From contig NZ_BONK01000017.1 in the NCBI RefSeq assembly GCF_016862675.1, positions 61,768-125,767 of the forward strand: a stretch of 64,000 bases of DNA, read 5' to 3'. The notes below the pieces were generated by a model, which did not search any database, was not told the DNA's origin, and saw only the letters and a list, made by a program, of their open reading frames with translations. This document shows positions 1 to 8,720 of the stretch, one piece after another. The translations under genes and the position numbers were made by a program. The number at the start of each line of letters is the position of its first letter. Positions within the stretch are counted from its first letter, which is position 1. Origin of the DNA: Cellulomonas chitinilytica. GTDB taxonomy: Bacteria > Actinomycetota > Actinomycetes > Actinomycetales > Cellulomonadaceae.

Positions 1-204
1 GAGCCGACCGTCGCCGCACACCGCGACCGCGTCACCGTGCTCGTCGAGGGCGCACAGCGAGACCGGGTGCCCGGCGTCGAGCAGCTGCGGCTCGTGCTGC
101 GGGGAGCGCGCGCGTACGACGAGTACGGTCGAACCGGTCGGGACGGCGACGTGAGACCCGTCCGACGAGACGACCGGCGACGGCGGTACGGGGACGTGCG
201 TCAC
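1..204 (-). CDS. Partial hypothetical protein, N-terminal 68 codons, runs off the window
   Basis: An open frame begins with GTG at 204 and runs without a stop to the window edge. Its GTG overlaps the TGA of the preceding gene (201-203) as GTGA, so the two are probably translationally coupled. The visible residues are hydrophilic and lack a signal peptide. A stretch near the edge (GHPVSLCALDEHGDAVAVCG) has the look of a WD40 or other beta-propeller strand, but one strand is not enough to call a family. Function is unknown. The coupling suggests it works with the effector-like protein upstream. Confidence 0.55.
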   Translation of the reverse strand, partial: MTHVPVPPSPVVSSDGSHVAVPTGSTVLVVRARSPQHEPQLLDAGHPVSLCALDEHGDAVAVCGDGRL

Positions 205-1928
205 CGGAGCAGCCTCCTCACATCCACGAGCGGCTGTCCGGTCAGGTGCGCCCTCAGCAGCGACGTCATCGCCCCGCCGGCGCGGATGTCGGTCTTGTCG
301 TCGGCGGTGAGCGCGGCGGCTGCCGTAGAGATCGCGGCCAGCCTCGGGTTGCCGGGCGCGGCCGCGGCCGTGCAGTCGGCGTGCGACGCGGCCTCGACCG
401 CGGTGACGAACGCGTCGATGCGCACCGAGTTCGTCGGGTTGACCGTCTCCGGGTGCCAGTAGTCGCGCACGGCGGTCCGGAACGTCCTCGCTGCGGGCGG
501 CAGCCCAGCCTCGCTGTCCCAGGCGGTCTTGACGTAGGCGTACGCGGTGTCGTGGTACAGGTGGTCGAAGATCGCCCACTGGCGGGCCCTCCAGCTCCGG
601 CCCCAATGTTGGACGACGCGTGTCGGGGACTCCGCGTCGTACTCCCTGCTGCCCAACCAGTACGCGTTGAACTCGGTCCGGTAGAGCTCGAAGTTGCCGG
701 TGCCGTGATGGTCCGCGCCGTGCTGCGCCTCGTGCTTGAGCACCGACCAGAGGTAGTCCCTGCCGCGCGCGAGCGCGGTCTCCATCAGCGCGATGTCCGA
801 ACCGTTCTGGAAGCCGTCGACGTTGGCATCGTCCTGGACGTCGACGTTGGTGTTGTCGAACCCCTCGGTCGGCATCTTCCTGCGGTAGTACACCGCGCTG
901 CTGTACAGGTCGCCCGCGGGATAGGAGAACCATGTCGCACCGGCCGGAAACCCCGAGGCCGCCGCCCGGGCCGTCGAGTCGTGGGTCGCGGAGAGGATGA
1001 AGACCTTCGACCTGCCCGTCTTCACCCACTCGCAGGAGTTCTTCAGCGTGCGGTCGGCGACCTGGTTGAAGCCCTCGTCGACCCATGTCGTGGCCTGCGT
1101 GCGGTTGGCGTCGTGGTGCGTCTTGGCGGCCTCGTACGCCGCGATGTCGGCAGTCTCGCTCGCGGCGAGCGGGCCCGTCAGACCGGCGCCCAGCGGGTTG
1201 CGGAACGCCGTGCTCGTCGTGAGCATCTGCATCGCCGTCCGGAGCGCGGCTGCCGTCCGCGGGACGGTGGCGAGGTCCACCGTGGCCCCGGAGCCCATCA
1301 CGACGGCACGCTCAGCCGGTGCCGTCGCCGACCCGTAGTCGTCGTTCGACAGCAGCCACTGGGCGTGCACGAAGTCCTGCACCGCCGCCACGTCGTCCTT
1401 CTTGTTCGCCAGGCCCACGCCGATACCGTCGCTGATCGCCACCCGCATCAGGTTCTGCGCGACCGGAGCCGCCAACGTCGGCAGCACCAGCCGTCGCCAC
1501 GCGGCGATCGTCGCACCGATCTGGGCGACCGGCACCGCCGCCCCCGCAGGCAGTGCGGTCACGCGGGCGTGCTCGGTGCCGTAGTCGGCGTCGTTCAGAC
1601 CCCACATGACGTGCAACCGGTCCATCCAGCGCAGGACGTCCTCGCGGATGTTGACGCCCGTCGCATCCGCGTCCCCGACCCGGCCACCGCCTGACAGCGT
1701 GAGCTCTGCGCGCTGCACGACCGGCCGCGCGCCCGGTGCCGCGGTCGCGACCGCGCGGTTCCCGGCCGAGCGTTGCAGACGCAGGAACGAGGCTGCGTCG
1801 CGCAGCGCCGCACCGGAACGCGCGACCACGTCCGGCTCCGCCCGGGCCGGTGGAGCAGCCGCTCGCGAGGTGCCCGGTCGCGGCTGCGCGACCCGGGTTC
1901 CGCCCTCGTTGCATGCGCTCGGCGCCAC
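201..1928 (-). CDS. eCIS-associated-type protein with HEAQH metallopeptidase-like motif
   Basis: About 575 residues from a GTG at 1928. A low-complexity Pro/Ala/Arg N-terminus leads into LQRSAGNRAV (residues about 51-60) and a following VVQR. That signature is typical of proteins encoded with actinobacterial extracellular contractile injection systems (eCIS), usually DUF4157 proteins. The usual DUF4157 core is not obvious. Instead a C-terminal region carries HEAQH (residues 399-403), an HExxH zinc motif, followed by a Glu-rich TEFNAYW stretch that could supply a third ligand. The start is uncertain: the frame is open to 2303, but the residues before 1928 look non-coding. No sheath, tube or baseplate genes are in the window. 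A secreted or injected peptidase is inference; the motifs are seen directly. Confidence 0.7.
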   Translation of the reverse strand: MAPSACNEGGTRVAQPRPGTSRAAAPPARAEPDVVARSGAALRDAASFLRLQRSAGNRAVATAAPGARPVVQRAELTLSGGGRVGDADATGVNIREDVLRWMDRLHVMWGLNDADYGTEHARVTALPAGAAVPVAQIGATIAAWRRLVLPTLAAPVAQNLMRVAISDGIGVGLANKKDDVAAVQDFVHAQWLLSNDDYGSATAPAERAVVMGSGATVDLATVPRTAAALRTAMQMLTTSTAFRNPLGAGLTGPLAASETADIAAYEAAKTHHDANRTQATTWVDEGFNQVADRTLKNSCEWVKTGRSKVFILSATHDSTARAAASGFPAGATWFSYPAGDLYSSAVYYRRKMPTEGFDNTNVDVQDDANVDGFQNGSDIALMETALARGRDYLWSVLKHEAQHGADHHGTGNFELYRTEFNAYWLGSREYDAESPTRVVQHWGRSWRARQWAIFDHLYHDTAYAYVKTAWDSEAGLPPAARTFRTAVRDYWHPETVNPTNSVRIDAFVTAVEAASHADCTAAAAPGNPRLAAISTAAAALTADDKTDIRAGGAMTSLLRAHLTGQPLVDVRRLLR

Positions 1929-2573
1929 ACCCCACCTGCCGGTACCCGTCGACCAGGAGGCCGCGCGTCGCCCGCGAGGAGTCGCTCGACCTGCAGAGGC
2001 TCCACGACGGCCTCGGAGCGACACGTCAGGCCTCGGACGGACACTATCGACGGACTGCGGCCGGAGGGCTGCCCGATAGGGCAGGCGCGGGTGCGGGCCT
2101 GCGAGACGGCACTGGTGGCCGCAGGCGGCGGAGGTGCTTGGCGCGGTCTGACGTGCGGACCGGCTGCGGCGGGCGTGCACGGATGCTTCGTCGTTCTGCC
2201 GAGCCACGACAATGACGCCGGTCGCCGAGGCCCGTCGTTGCACGGTGACCGGCTCGACGCAGGGCCACTTGTGGCGGTGCATCGACGGAGCTGACCCACC
2301 CACGCGCGGACGCCCATCCCACGGCCGTCGGGTGAGCTGCCGGCTCGTCGCACCCGCATCCGTCCGAGCACGTCGGGGCCTGCGATCTGGGACCTACGTC
2401 CTGTCGGTGGGGTGATGTGGAGAGCGATCGGCCCCGGCTGAGCCCTCGGCGACGACGATGCGCCACCAAGTCCACCCTCGCGCCGTTCCGCCCGTGCCAA
2501 GGTGCGACCGGTGACAGCGCGGCGCCCGCCGTGCGACGCCGACCATGCTGTGCCGACGACGGGAGAAACACTC
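1929..2573. other. 645-bp divergent intergenic region without a supported gene
   Basis: This gap separates the effector-like gene (leftward) from the small secreted-protein gene (rightward). Several frames are open in both strands, as expected at this GC content, but none shows a start with a ribosome site or a recognisable domain. Its composition is close to the surrounding genes. It must hold the promoters of both flanking genes; I cannot assign hexamers with confidence. Confidence 0.5.
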
Positions 2574-3131
2574 ATGCGAAAGCGCCTCATTGCTGCTGCG
2601 ACCGTGGCCCTGGCCGCGCTCGGTTCCGCCGGCGTCGCGGGGGCCGCGTCCGCCGCGCCGCCGACCGTGCCCGCGCCTCACGCGGTCGACTCGCGTTCGG
2701 CCGCGCGGCCGGTCGGCCCCGACGGCAAGCGGATCAACGACGGCACGTTCAGCTGGGGGACGACGAGCGGGATCACCACCTTCGCGTTCCCGGGGAGCCG
2801 GGCGTTCACCGGCAGCTTTCGCGCCTCGGTGAACGGCGCGCCCTTCCTCAACGCCGCCGCGGGGAGCATCCAGCTGAACATGACGGCGTCCAACTGCACG
2901 GCAGCCGTCCCGTACATCTACGTCCGGCTCGAGCGGAAGGTCGACGCCGCGTACACGGACGAAGGGCCCGCCGTCTACTGGCCCTGCCGAAACGCCGGAC
3001 AGCTGCAGTACACCTGGACGAACCAGCGGGCGGACGAGTTCCGGTTCGTCTTCTACCGGCCGAGCACGGCGAACGCCGCCACCACGAACAACGACTGGAA
3101 GTACATCAGCGGGACCGCGTACTTCAACTGA
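2574..3131 (+). CDS. Small secreted protein of unknown function
   Basis: A 185-residue protein starting at ATG 2574, with GGGAG eight bases upstream (2561-2565). The N-terminus MRKRLIAAATVALAAL is a clear Sec signal peptide ending near GAASA-APP. The mature part is rich in Asn, Thr, Tyr and Trp and has two cysteines (SNC and WPC contexts) that could form one disulfide. Its regularly spaced aromatic strands suggest a compact beta-sandwich. I do not recognise the family. It is transcribed away from the effector-like gene and no neighbour suggests its role. Confidence 0.8.
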   Translation: MRKRLIAAATVALAALGSAGVAGAASAAPPTVPAPHAVDSRSAARPVGPDGKRINDGTFSWGTTSGITTFAFPGSRAFTGSFRASVNGAPFLNAAAGSIQLNMTASNCTAAVPYIYVRLERKVDAAYTDEGPAVYWPCRNAGQLQYTWTNQRADEFRFVFYRPSTANAATTNNDWKYISGTAYFN

Positions 3132-3314
3132 CCCTCGTCTGCCGGCGGTGCGTCCGCGCTGACGGCGTCGCCCCGGGCGGCGCCGTCAGCCGGCTGCCGT
3201 GCCTGGTCAGCCCGCAACGAAATCGCCCATGCCGGCCAGGCCGAGGCGTCCACCTCCTGGGGGCCGAACCGACCTCGTCGAGCGGGCGGCTGCCACGTCG
3301 GGCCTGGCTCCGCG

Positions 3315-3320
3315 TACCGT
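3315..3320 (+). promoter_or_regulatory. -10 hexamer TACCGT for a leaderless gene
   Basis: TACCGT lies six bases before the GTG at 3327, and no Shine-Dalgarno sequence is present. This is the geometry of leaderless actinobacterial transcripts, with transcription starting at the first base of the start codon. Confidence 0.5.
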
Positions 3321-3326
3321 CACTCG

Positions 3327-3785
3327 GTGCCAGACATGCCGCTGCTCTTGCGCGCCGTCCCTGCTCCCACCTGGCTCCCGCCCGGGAGCAGCGCCGACGT
3401 GATGCTCGGCGAGCCGCCCGCCGACGAGCCGACCGGTCTGGTCCGGCTGCTCGTCGTGCGCGACGGCCGGGTCTTCTGCGTGCCGCGGGACGACGGCCGG
3501 ACGGATATCCCGACCCGGGAGGTCCGCACCGGGTGCGACCCGCGCGAGGAGGCGAACGCGCTCGCGAGGTCGGTGCTCGGCAGGGCGGTCGACATCCGGC
3601 CGGTCGGGTACGTCCGGAACCTCGTCGTCGCGCCCGAGCCGGACTACCCGTGGCCGGTGCCCGTCGCATGCTTCGTCGTCTGGACGCCGACGGGTCCGGC
3701 GGAGCCGCACGTGCCCGGCTCGTGGTGCGGGGAGGCGGAGCTGCGCGAGCGGCACTGGTGGCCGCTCGTCGCTGCCACGGCCTGA
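3327..3785 (+). CDS. NUDIX-like protein
   Basis: A 152-residue protein. The start GTG at 3327 is preferred over the in-frame ATG at 3336 because a -10 hexamer ends six bases before it. The central segment DPREEANALARSVLG resembles the helix of a Nudix box (GxxxxE..REVxEE), followed by the usual strand and a C-terminal WTP/HWWPL region. The box is degenerate: the REUXEE glutamates are mostly missing. It may therefore be a non-hydrolytic relative or act on an unusual substrate. It is a single gene with no partner. Confidence 0.6.
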   Translation: MPDMPLLLRAVPAPTWLPPGSSADVMLGEPPADEPTGLVRLLVVRDGRVFCVPRDDGRTDIPTREVRTGCDPREEANALARSVLGRAVDIRPVGYVRNLVVAPEPDYPWPVPVACFVVWTPTGPAEPHVPGSWCGEAELRERHWWPLVAATA

Positions 3786-3809
3786 GTGCCCCGCGCCCGG
3801 GGGTCGCAG

Positions 3810-4745
3810 TCAGTCGTCGACGGTGATGACGATCTTGCCGAGCTTGCTGCCGGAGTACGCCGCCAACGCGTCGAGGGCGCCCTCCAGGGAGAACGTCTGG
3901 TCGATCAGGGTGCGCACGCGGCCGGTGGCGTGGTTCTCCGCGATCGTCGCGAGCGTCTCGGGTGAGGGGTGCGCGGCGACCGGGACGACCGTGACGGTGT
4001 CCGACGGGAGCATCTCGGGCGAGAACACGAGCAGTGAGACGAACCGCCCACCGGGCCTCGCCGCCGCGAGCGCGCCCGCCGCGTCACCGGCGAGGTGCAC
4101 GACGACGTCGACACCTTCGGGTGCCAGGGCGTGCACCTGTGCGGCGAGGTCGGCGTCGTAGTCGACGACCTCGGTGACGCCCAGCGCGGCGAGGTAGGCG
4201 CGCTGCTCGGCGTTGTGGGCCGTGCCGATCACGCGGGCGCCGGCCAGCTGGGCGAGCTGCGTGACGTGCGTCCCGACCCCGCCTGTCGACCCGACGACGA
4301 GCACGGTCGTGCCGGGCTCGAGCTCTGCCGCCACGACGCAGTCGTGCGCCGACGACCCGGCGAGCCCGAGCGCGGCGCCGTCGGTGAAGCTGATGCCGTC
4401 GGGCAGGTGGGCGAGGCCGACGTCCTGCGCGACCGTCGTGTACTCGGCGTAGGAGCCCTCGCGCAGGAACGTCTTGGTGACGACGCCGAACACGCGGTCG
4501 CCGGGTGCGAAGCCGGTGACGTCGTCGCCGACGGCCTCCACCACCCCGGCGAAGTCCTTGCCGACGACGACCGGGGGCAGGTACTCGAAGTACGCGGACA
4601 TCCACCCGGCGACGACGGCCACGTCGAACCCGTTGACCGACGCGGCTCGCACCCGGACCAGGACCTCGCCCGGTGCCGCGGTGGGGACGGGCAGGTCCTG
4701 CAGCGACGGCCGGCCGCCGAGCTGACCGAGGGCGAGGGCGCGCAT
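3810..4745 (-). CDS. NADP-dependent zinc-independent oxidoreductase (MDR, quinone reductase type)
   Basis: A 311-residue medium-chain dehydrogenase/reductase starting at ATG 4745, with GGAG about six bases upstream. The N-terminal GroES-like domain begins MRALALGQLGG. The Rossmann half carries GSTGGVGTHVTQLA, the NADP-binding loop of quinone oxidoreductases. The cysteine and histidine ligands of zinc alcohol dehydrogenases are absent, as in the QOR branch. It likely reduces quinones or enones in the cytoplasm. It is divergent from the cation exchanger gene, and a TACGTT -10 is visible on its strand near 4783-4788. Confidence 0.85.
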   Translation of the reverse strand: MRALALGQLGGRPSLQDLPVPTAAPGEVLVRVRAASVNGFDVAVVAGWMSAYFEYLPPVVVGKDFAGVVEAVGDDVTGFAPGDRVFGVVTKTFLREGSYAEYTTVAQDVGLAHLPDGISFTDGAALGLAGSSAHDCVVAAELEPGTTVLVVGSTGGVGTHVTQLAQLAGARVIGTAHNAEQRAYLAALGVTEVVDYDADLAAQVHALAPEGVDVVVHLAGDAAGALAAARPGGRFVSLLVFSPEMLPSDTVTVVPVAAHPSPETLATIAENHATGRVRTLIDQTFSLEGALDALAAYSGSKLGKIVITVDD

Positions 4746-4911
4746 CGTGACTCCGGTGGCTCGAAGGGGGCGCAGTGCGACGAACGTAGCGCGGGGAGCC
4801 GCGCGGGCGGCAGGGGCGTGGCACCCCCGCCATCCGTTGCCGGACCGTGCGGGACCCGACACGCTGGGGTTCGCGTCCGCTCTGCAACGTCGGCCCGGCG
4901 GAGGGCTGCCC

Positions 4912-5988
4912 GTGCTCCCGGTGATCGAGTTCGTGCTCGGTGTCGCGCTGCTCGTGTACAGCGCGGAGAAGCTGATCGGCCACCTGGTGGGTGTGGCGAG
5001 CCGGTGGGCGGTGTCCCTGTTCCTGGTCGCGGTCGTCTTCACGGGCGTCGAGCTCGACGACCTCGCGTACGGGGTCGTCGTGAACGTCGAGGGTCAGGAG
5101 CAGGTGGCTCTGGGGTCGGTGATCGGGACGTCGATCGCGATGACGGGGATCGTGCTGGCGCTCGCCGCCCTCGTCGCGCCGAGCCGCGTCGAGGTGCCGA
5201 GAGACTACCTCGTGCTGTTCGTGGCGGGGCCCGTGGCGATGTTCGTGCTGGCGCTCACCGGGGTGCTGACGCTCGCGGTCGGTGTCGTGCTCGTGGTCCT
5301 GTTCCTGGCGTTCGTGGCGTGGGTGGCGGTCCGCGAGCACGCGTCGCGGCGGCCCGTGTTCCGGAACGCCGACCTCTACGAGGAGCTCGAGAAGGTGGGC
5401 GCCGGGTCGACGTCAGGCCCGGCCCGGCTGCCCGAGGCGCCCCGCGCGCCGGCCGGGGCGTTCGAGCTCCCCGCCGACCTGCGCGTCGACCAGGCCATCC
5501 TCCGGGCCCGTCGACGCTCCGCCCCGGCCGGCCTCGCGCTGGCGGCGGTGGCGCTCGCGGGGCTCGTGGTGGGGTCGGTCGTCGCGGGGCGCGGCACGGG
5601 CGGGGTGCTGGAGACGTTCGGCATCGACGGCACCGTGTTCGGCGTGACGATCGCGACGCTGGCGCTCTCGCTGGAGGACGTGTTCCTCACCGTGGAGCCG
5701 GCCCGCCGGGGTGTGCCGGAGATCGGCATCGCGAACGTCGTCGGCAGCGTCGTGTTCTCCGTGACCGGCAAGCTCGGGATCGTGCTGCTCGCCGGCGGGG
5801 CGATCACGGTCGACCGGACGGTGCTGACCTGGCACCTCCCGGTCCTGCTGGTGATGACGGCGCTCGCGGCGGTGTTCCTAGCGACCGGGCGGCTGCGCCG
5901 CTGGCACGGGGGCGTGCTGCTCGGCTCGTACGTCGTCTACTTCGTCGTGAGCCTGGTGGCCTTCGGGGGTGTCCCGCTCGACGACTGA
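4912..5988 (+). CDS. Sodium/calcium exchanger (CaCA) family membrane protein
   Basis: A 358-residue protein. GTG at 4912 is chosen because GGAGGG (4900-4905) sits six bases upstream; an earlier ATG at 4747 would add a non-hydrophobic leader. There are about ten membrane segments in two halves, joined by a charged cytoplasmic loop (HASRRPVF to RVDQAILRARRR). Each half has the acidic repeat typical of the family: FTGVELDDLAYG in the first, LALSLEDVFLTVEPAR in the second. It probably exchanges a cation such as Ca2+ for Na+ or H+ across the membrane. Ion specificity cannot be read from sequence. Confidence 0.82.
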   Translation: MLPVIEFVLGVALLVYSAEKLIGHLVGVASRWAVSLFLVAVVFTGVELDDLAYGVVVNVEGQEQVALGSVIGTSIAMTGIVLALAALVAPSRVEVPRDYLVLFVAGPVAMFVLALTGVLTLAVGVVLVVLFLAFVAWVAVREHASRRPVFRNADLYEELEKVGAGSTSGPARLPEAPRAPAGAFELPADLRVDQAILRARRRSAPAGLALAAVALAGLVVGSVVAGRGTGGVLETFGIDGTVFGVTIATLALSLEDVFLTVEPARRGVPEIGIANVVGSVVFSVTGKLGIVLLAGGAITVDRTVLTWHLPVLLVMTALAAVFLATGRLRRWHGGVLLGSYVVYFVVSLVAFGGVPLDD

Positions 5989-6073
5989 GCCGCACGGCCG
6001 CACCGTCGCCGGGGACGGACGACGGCGCCGCCCGTCACGGGGCGACGCCGTCGTCCGGCTCAGGCCGGAGCCG

Positions 6074-7438
6074 TCACTCGAGGACCATCACCTGCGGCCA
6101 CGCGCCGCCCTTGTTCACCGCGCTGATCGGCCCGCTGCCGACGGTCAGGCCGGTGGACGCGCTGTGCCACGCGGTGTCGCCGTACGTCTCCCACAGGACG
6201 CCGTCGCGCGTCGTCATCACGATCGGCGAGGTGCCGCCCTGGTTCACCGCGCTGATCGACCCGTTCCCGGCGGACTGACCGGTGCTCATGCTGTGCCACC
6301 CGTTGGAGTCGCCCCACACGCTCCAGAGGGCTCCGCCGACATTCAGGAATGACACCGGCCACGGCGTCCCCATGTTTACCGACGTGATCGAGCTGTAGGC
6401 GTTGGTCATTCCCGTGGTGGCAATGTGCCAGCCCTGGGTGTCGCCCCAGATCTGCCACACCGTCGACGAGTTCACGAGCATCACCTGCGGCCACGTGCCG
6501 CCCATGTTGACGGCCGAGATGGGATTGTTGCCGATCGTCAGGCCTGTGCTCGCCTTGTGCCATCCGGCGGAGTCGGCGTAGATCTGCTGGAGGACACCGC
6601 CGTCGTTGGTCATCACCTGCGGCCACGTCCCGCCCATGTTGACGGCCGAGATCGCCGCGCCGTCGCTGACGGCGATCCCGGTGTCCATGTCGTGCCAGCC
6701 CGACGAGTTCGCGAAGATCTGGTGGAGCGAGCCGCTCTCGACCGCCATGACCTGCGGCCAGGTGCCGCCCATGTCGACCGTGGAGATCTGGCTGCCGGGG
6801 ACGAGCTGCAGCGCGGTGCTCATGTCGTGCCAGCCGGCCGTGTCGCCGAACACCTGGTGCAGGAAGCTGCCCGACACCCCGCCACCGCCGATGACCGGGT
6901 GCAGGTAGTGCGACGGCGTGGAGGCGGTGATGTTCCGCCAGCGGAACGGGCCGGTCTGCGCGCCGCCGTTCCAGGCGTCCTCCGAGATCGTGACGGTGTC
7001 GCCGCTCACCGCCTCGACGTAGGCCACATGACCGGCGGACGTCATGCCGCCGGCGTTCGCGTCCCACTGGGCGATCGCGCCCACGGACGGCGAGTGGTCC
7101 ACGGTGATGCCCGCGGCCGCCGCCATCCGGGCCCACCCCTCGGCGTTGCCGCGGGTGAGGAACGAGGCGACGCCCAGGCTCTGCAGGCGCCACGCGACGT
7201 AGTTGGTGCAGTTGTGGCCGCCCGCCTGGCCCCAGTACGAGGCCCACTTGCCGTCGATCTTGCGGGCCGCCGCCCACTGGGCTCCGTTCGGACAGGCGGT
7301 CTCGGTGCACAGGTAGCTCGTGGCGGCGTGCGCCGGCTCGCTCGTCGTGACCGAGGCCGAGAAGGTCACGAGCAGCGTGAGGGCGCCCGCAATGAGCGTG
7401 GACCGGGACCGTGAAAGGCGCGGAATTCTCGTGGACAT
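6074..7438 (-). CDS. Secreted CHAP-domain peptidoglycan hydrolase with six-repeat beta-propeller tail
   Basis: A 454-residue protein starting at ATG 7438, with AGGA just upstream. A signal peptide ends near AHA-AT (residue 38). The CHAP domain (about 45-185) has catalytic Cys77 in GGHNCTNY and His137 in SAGHVAYV, so it should cleave peptidoglycan as an amidase or endopeptidase. From about residue 192 follow six repeats of 44-45 residues with the pattern (L/V)xQ(I/V)xxDxxGWHxxSTG..ISAVNMGGTWPQVM, probably the blades of a propeller that binds a wall glycan. Parts of the repeat region are less GC-rich than the neighbours. A self-acting autolysin and a toxin against other bacteria are both possible; no immunity gene is visible. 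Confidence 0.85.
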   Translation of the reverse strand: MSTRIPRLSRSRSTLIAGALTLLVTFSASVTTSEPAHAATSYLCTETACPNGAQWAAARKIDGKWASYWGQAGGHNCTNYVAWRLQSLGVASFLTRGNAEGWARMAAAAGITVDHSPSVGAIAQWDANAGGMTSAGHVAYVEAVSGDTVTISEDAWNGGAQTGPFRWRNITASTPSHYLHPVIGGGGVSGSFLHQVFGDTAGWHDMSTALQLVPGSQISTVDMGGTWPQVMAVESGSLHQIFANSSGWHDMDTGIAVSDGAAISAVNMGGTWPQVMTNDGGVLQQIYADSAGWHKASTGLTIGNNPISAVNMGGTWPQVMLVNSSTVWQIWGDTQGWHIATTGMTNAYSSITSVNMGTPWPVSFLNVGGALWSVWGDSNGWHSMSTGQSAGNGSISAVNQGGTSPIVMTTRDGVLWETYGDTAWHSASTGLTVGSGPISAVNKGGAWPQVMVLE

Positions 7439-7640
7439 GGCATTCCTGTCATTCGGGGACCAACCGCACGGATCGGCGTGGCGGCCACAGCGTGGTGGCA
7501 ATTCAGGCCCCGTGTCAAGAATCCAGGTTCTTCACAATAATGCCTGCGAAGAACGCCGTCGTGACAGTATTCTGGAGGGTTCGACCGCGCATTGAATTCG
7601 AAATGAACATCAGGAGTGGAGCGGATTTCGCCTGACGCGG
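7439..7640. promoter_or_regulatory. AT-richer upstream region of the CHAP gene
   Basis: This 200-bp stretch is clearly richer in A and T than its surroundings. On the minus strand a perfect TTGACA (plus-strand 7513-7518) lies upstream of the CHAP gene. An imperfect dyad with AAGAA/TTCTT arms (about 7518-7533) flanks it. No good -10 follows at 16-18 bp, so the promoter is tentative. Confidence 0.35.
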
Positions 7641-7660
7641 CCCGAGCGTCTGGTTAGGCT
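7632..7660 (+). promoter_or_regulatory. Promoter of the DapA-like gene (CTGACG, 17 bp, TAGGCT), leaderless
   Basis: A -35 CTGACG (7632-7637) and a -10 TAGGCT (7655-7660) are separated by exactly 17 bp. The -10 ends six bases before the ATG at 7667, and there is no Shine-Dalgarno sequence. Confidence 0.6.
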
Positions 7661-7666
7661 GCCGAG

Positions 7667-8572
7667 ATGCCGCTCCTCGGACCTCTCGTCGTGTACCCGC
7701 CCACCCCGCGCACGGTCGACGGTGACGTCGCCGAGGAGGCGCTCGCCGCGCTCGTCGACCGGGCGGTCGACGCAGGCGTGGACGGGATCGCGGTCCTCGG
7801 TTCGACGGGCGGTGCGGCCTACCTGGACCGCGCGCGACGCCGGCGGGTCGTCGAGGTGGCCGCGGAGGCGGTGGCCGGTCGGGTCCCGCTCGTCGCGGGC
7901 GTGGGGGCGACGACGACGGAGGCCGTGATCGCGCACTCCGACGACGCCGTCGCCGCCGGGGCGGACGCGCTGCTCCTGGGCACGGTGTCGTACCTGCCGC
8001 TCACCGACGACGAGGTCGTCGGCCTCTTCGCGGACGTCACGCGGGCGGTCGACCGGCCCGTCTGGGCGTACCACAACCCCACGACGACGCGGTTCTCCTT
8101 CACCGTCGAGACGCTGCTGCGGGTCGCGGCGCTGCCGGGCGTCGGCGGGGTGAAGGACCGGGGGATCGACGCGGCGGAGCTCCGGGCGCGCGCCGCGCGG
8201 CTCCTCGCGGACGCGCCGACGACGGTGGAGGTCGGGTTCAGCGGCGACCTGCTCGGTGTCGAAGGGCTGCTCGCCGGCGCCCGGACATGGCACACGGGCC
8301 TCGCGTCGGTGCTGCCGGGGCCGTACGTCGCGCTCGCCCGGGCGGGTGCCGCCGGGGACCGGGCGGAGGTCGACCGGCTGCTCGACGCGGTGCGGCCCGT
8401 GGTCGAGCTCGCGCTCGCGCACGGGGGCCCTCGGGTCGTGCACGCGATCGGCGAGATCCTCGGCCTGGGCACGGGCCGTCTGCCGGCACCTCTGCTGCCT
8501 CCGGCGCACGAGGTCGTCACCCGTCTGGAGCAGATGATCCCTGAGCTCGTCGGGACAACCGCGGCCCCCTGA
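7667..8572 (+). CDS. DapA/NAL-family class I lyase or aldolase (dihydrodipicolinate synthase-like)
   Basis: A 301-residue TIM barrel. The Schiff-base lysine is Lys163 (GVGGVKDRG) and the catalytic tyrosine Tyr135 (WAYHNP), both in the expected context. The substrate loop reads GSTGGAAYL, whereas true DapA has GTTGES, so its carboxylate-binding pocket differs. It is therefore more likely an aldolase or lyase acting on another pyruvate-derived substrate than the lysine-pathway enzyme. No lysine genes are nearby. It appears to be a leaderless single gene. Confidence 0.8.
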   Translation: MPLLGPLVVYPPTPRTVDGDVAEEALAALVDRAVDAGVDGIAVLGSTGGAAYLDRARRRRVVEVAAEAVAGRVPLVAGVGATTTEAVIAHSDDAVAAGADALLLGTVSYLPLTDDEVVGLFADVTRAVDRPVWAYHNPTTTRFSFTVETLLRVAALPGVGGVKDRGIDAAELRARAARLLADAPTTVEVGFSGDLLGVEGLLAGARTWHTGLASVLPGPYVALARAGAAGDRAEVDRLLDAVRPVVELALAHGGPRVVHAIGEILGLGTGRLPAPLLPPAHEVVTRLEQMIPELVGTTAAP

Positions 8573-8720
8573 CCTGCGACGACGTAGGCGGCCGGCGAGG
8601 TCGGGGCGACGAGGTCCGTGGCCCGTGACCTAGGTCCGATGTCCCTGGCGGCGGGCGAGCGCACAGTGAGGGAGCGGCCACAAGCCGTACATCACGATGT
8701 GCTCAACGAGGAGACCCCTG

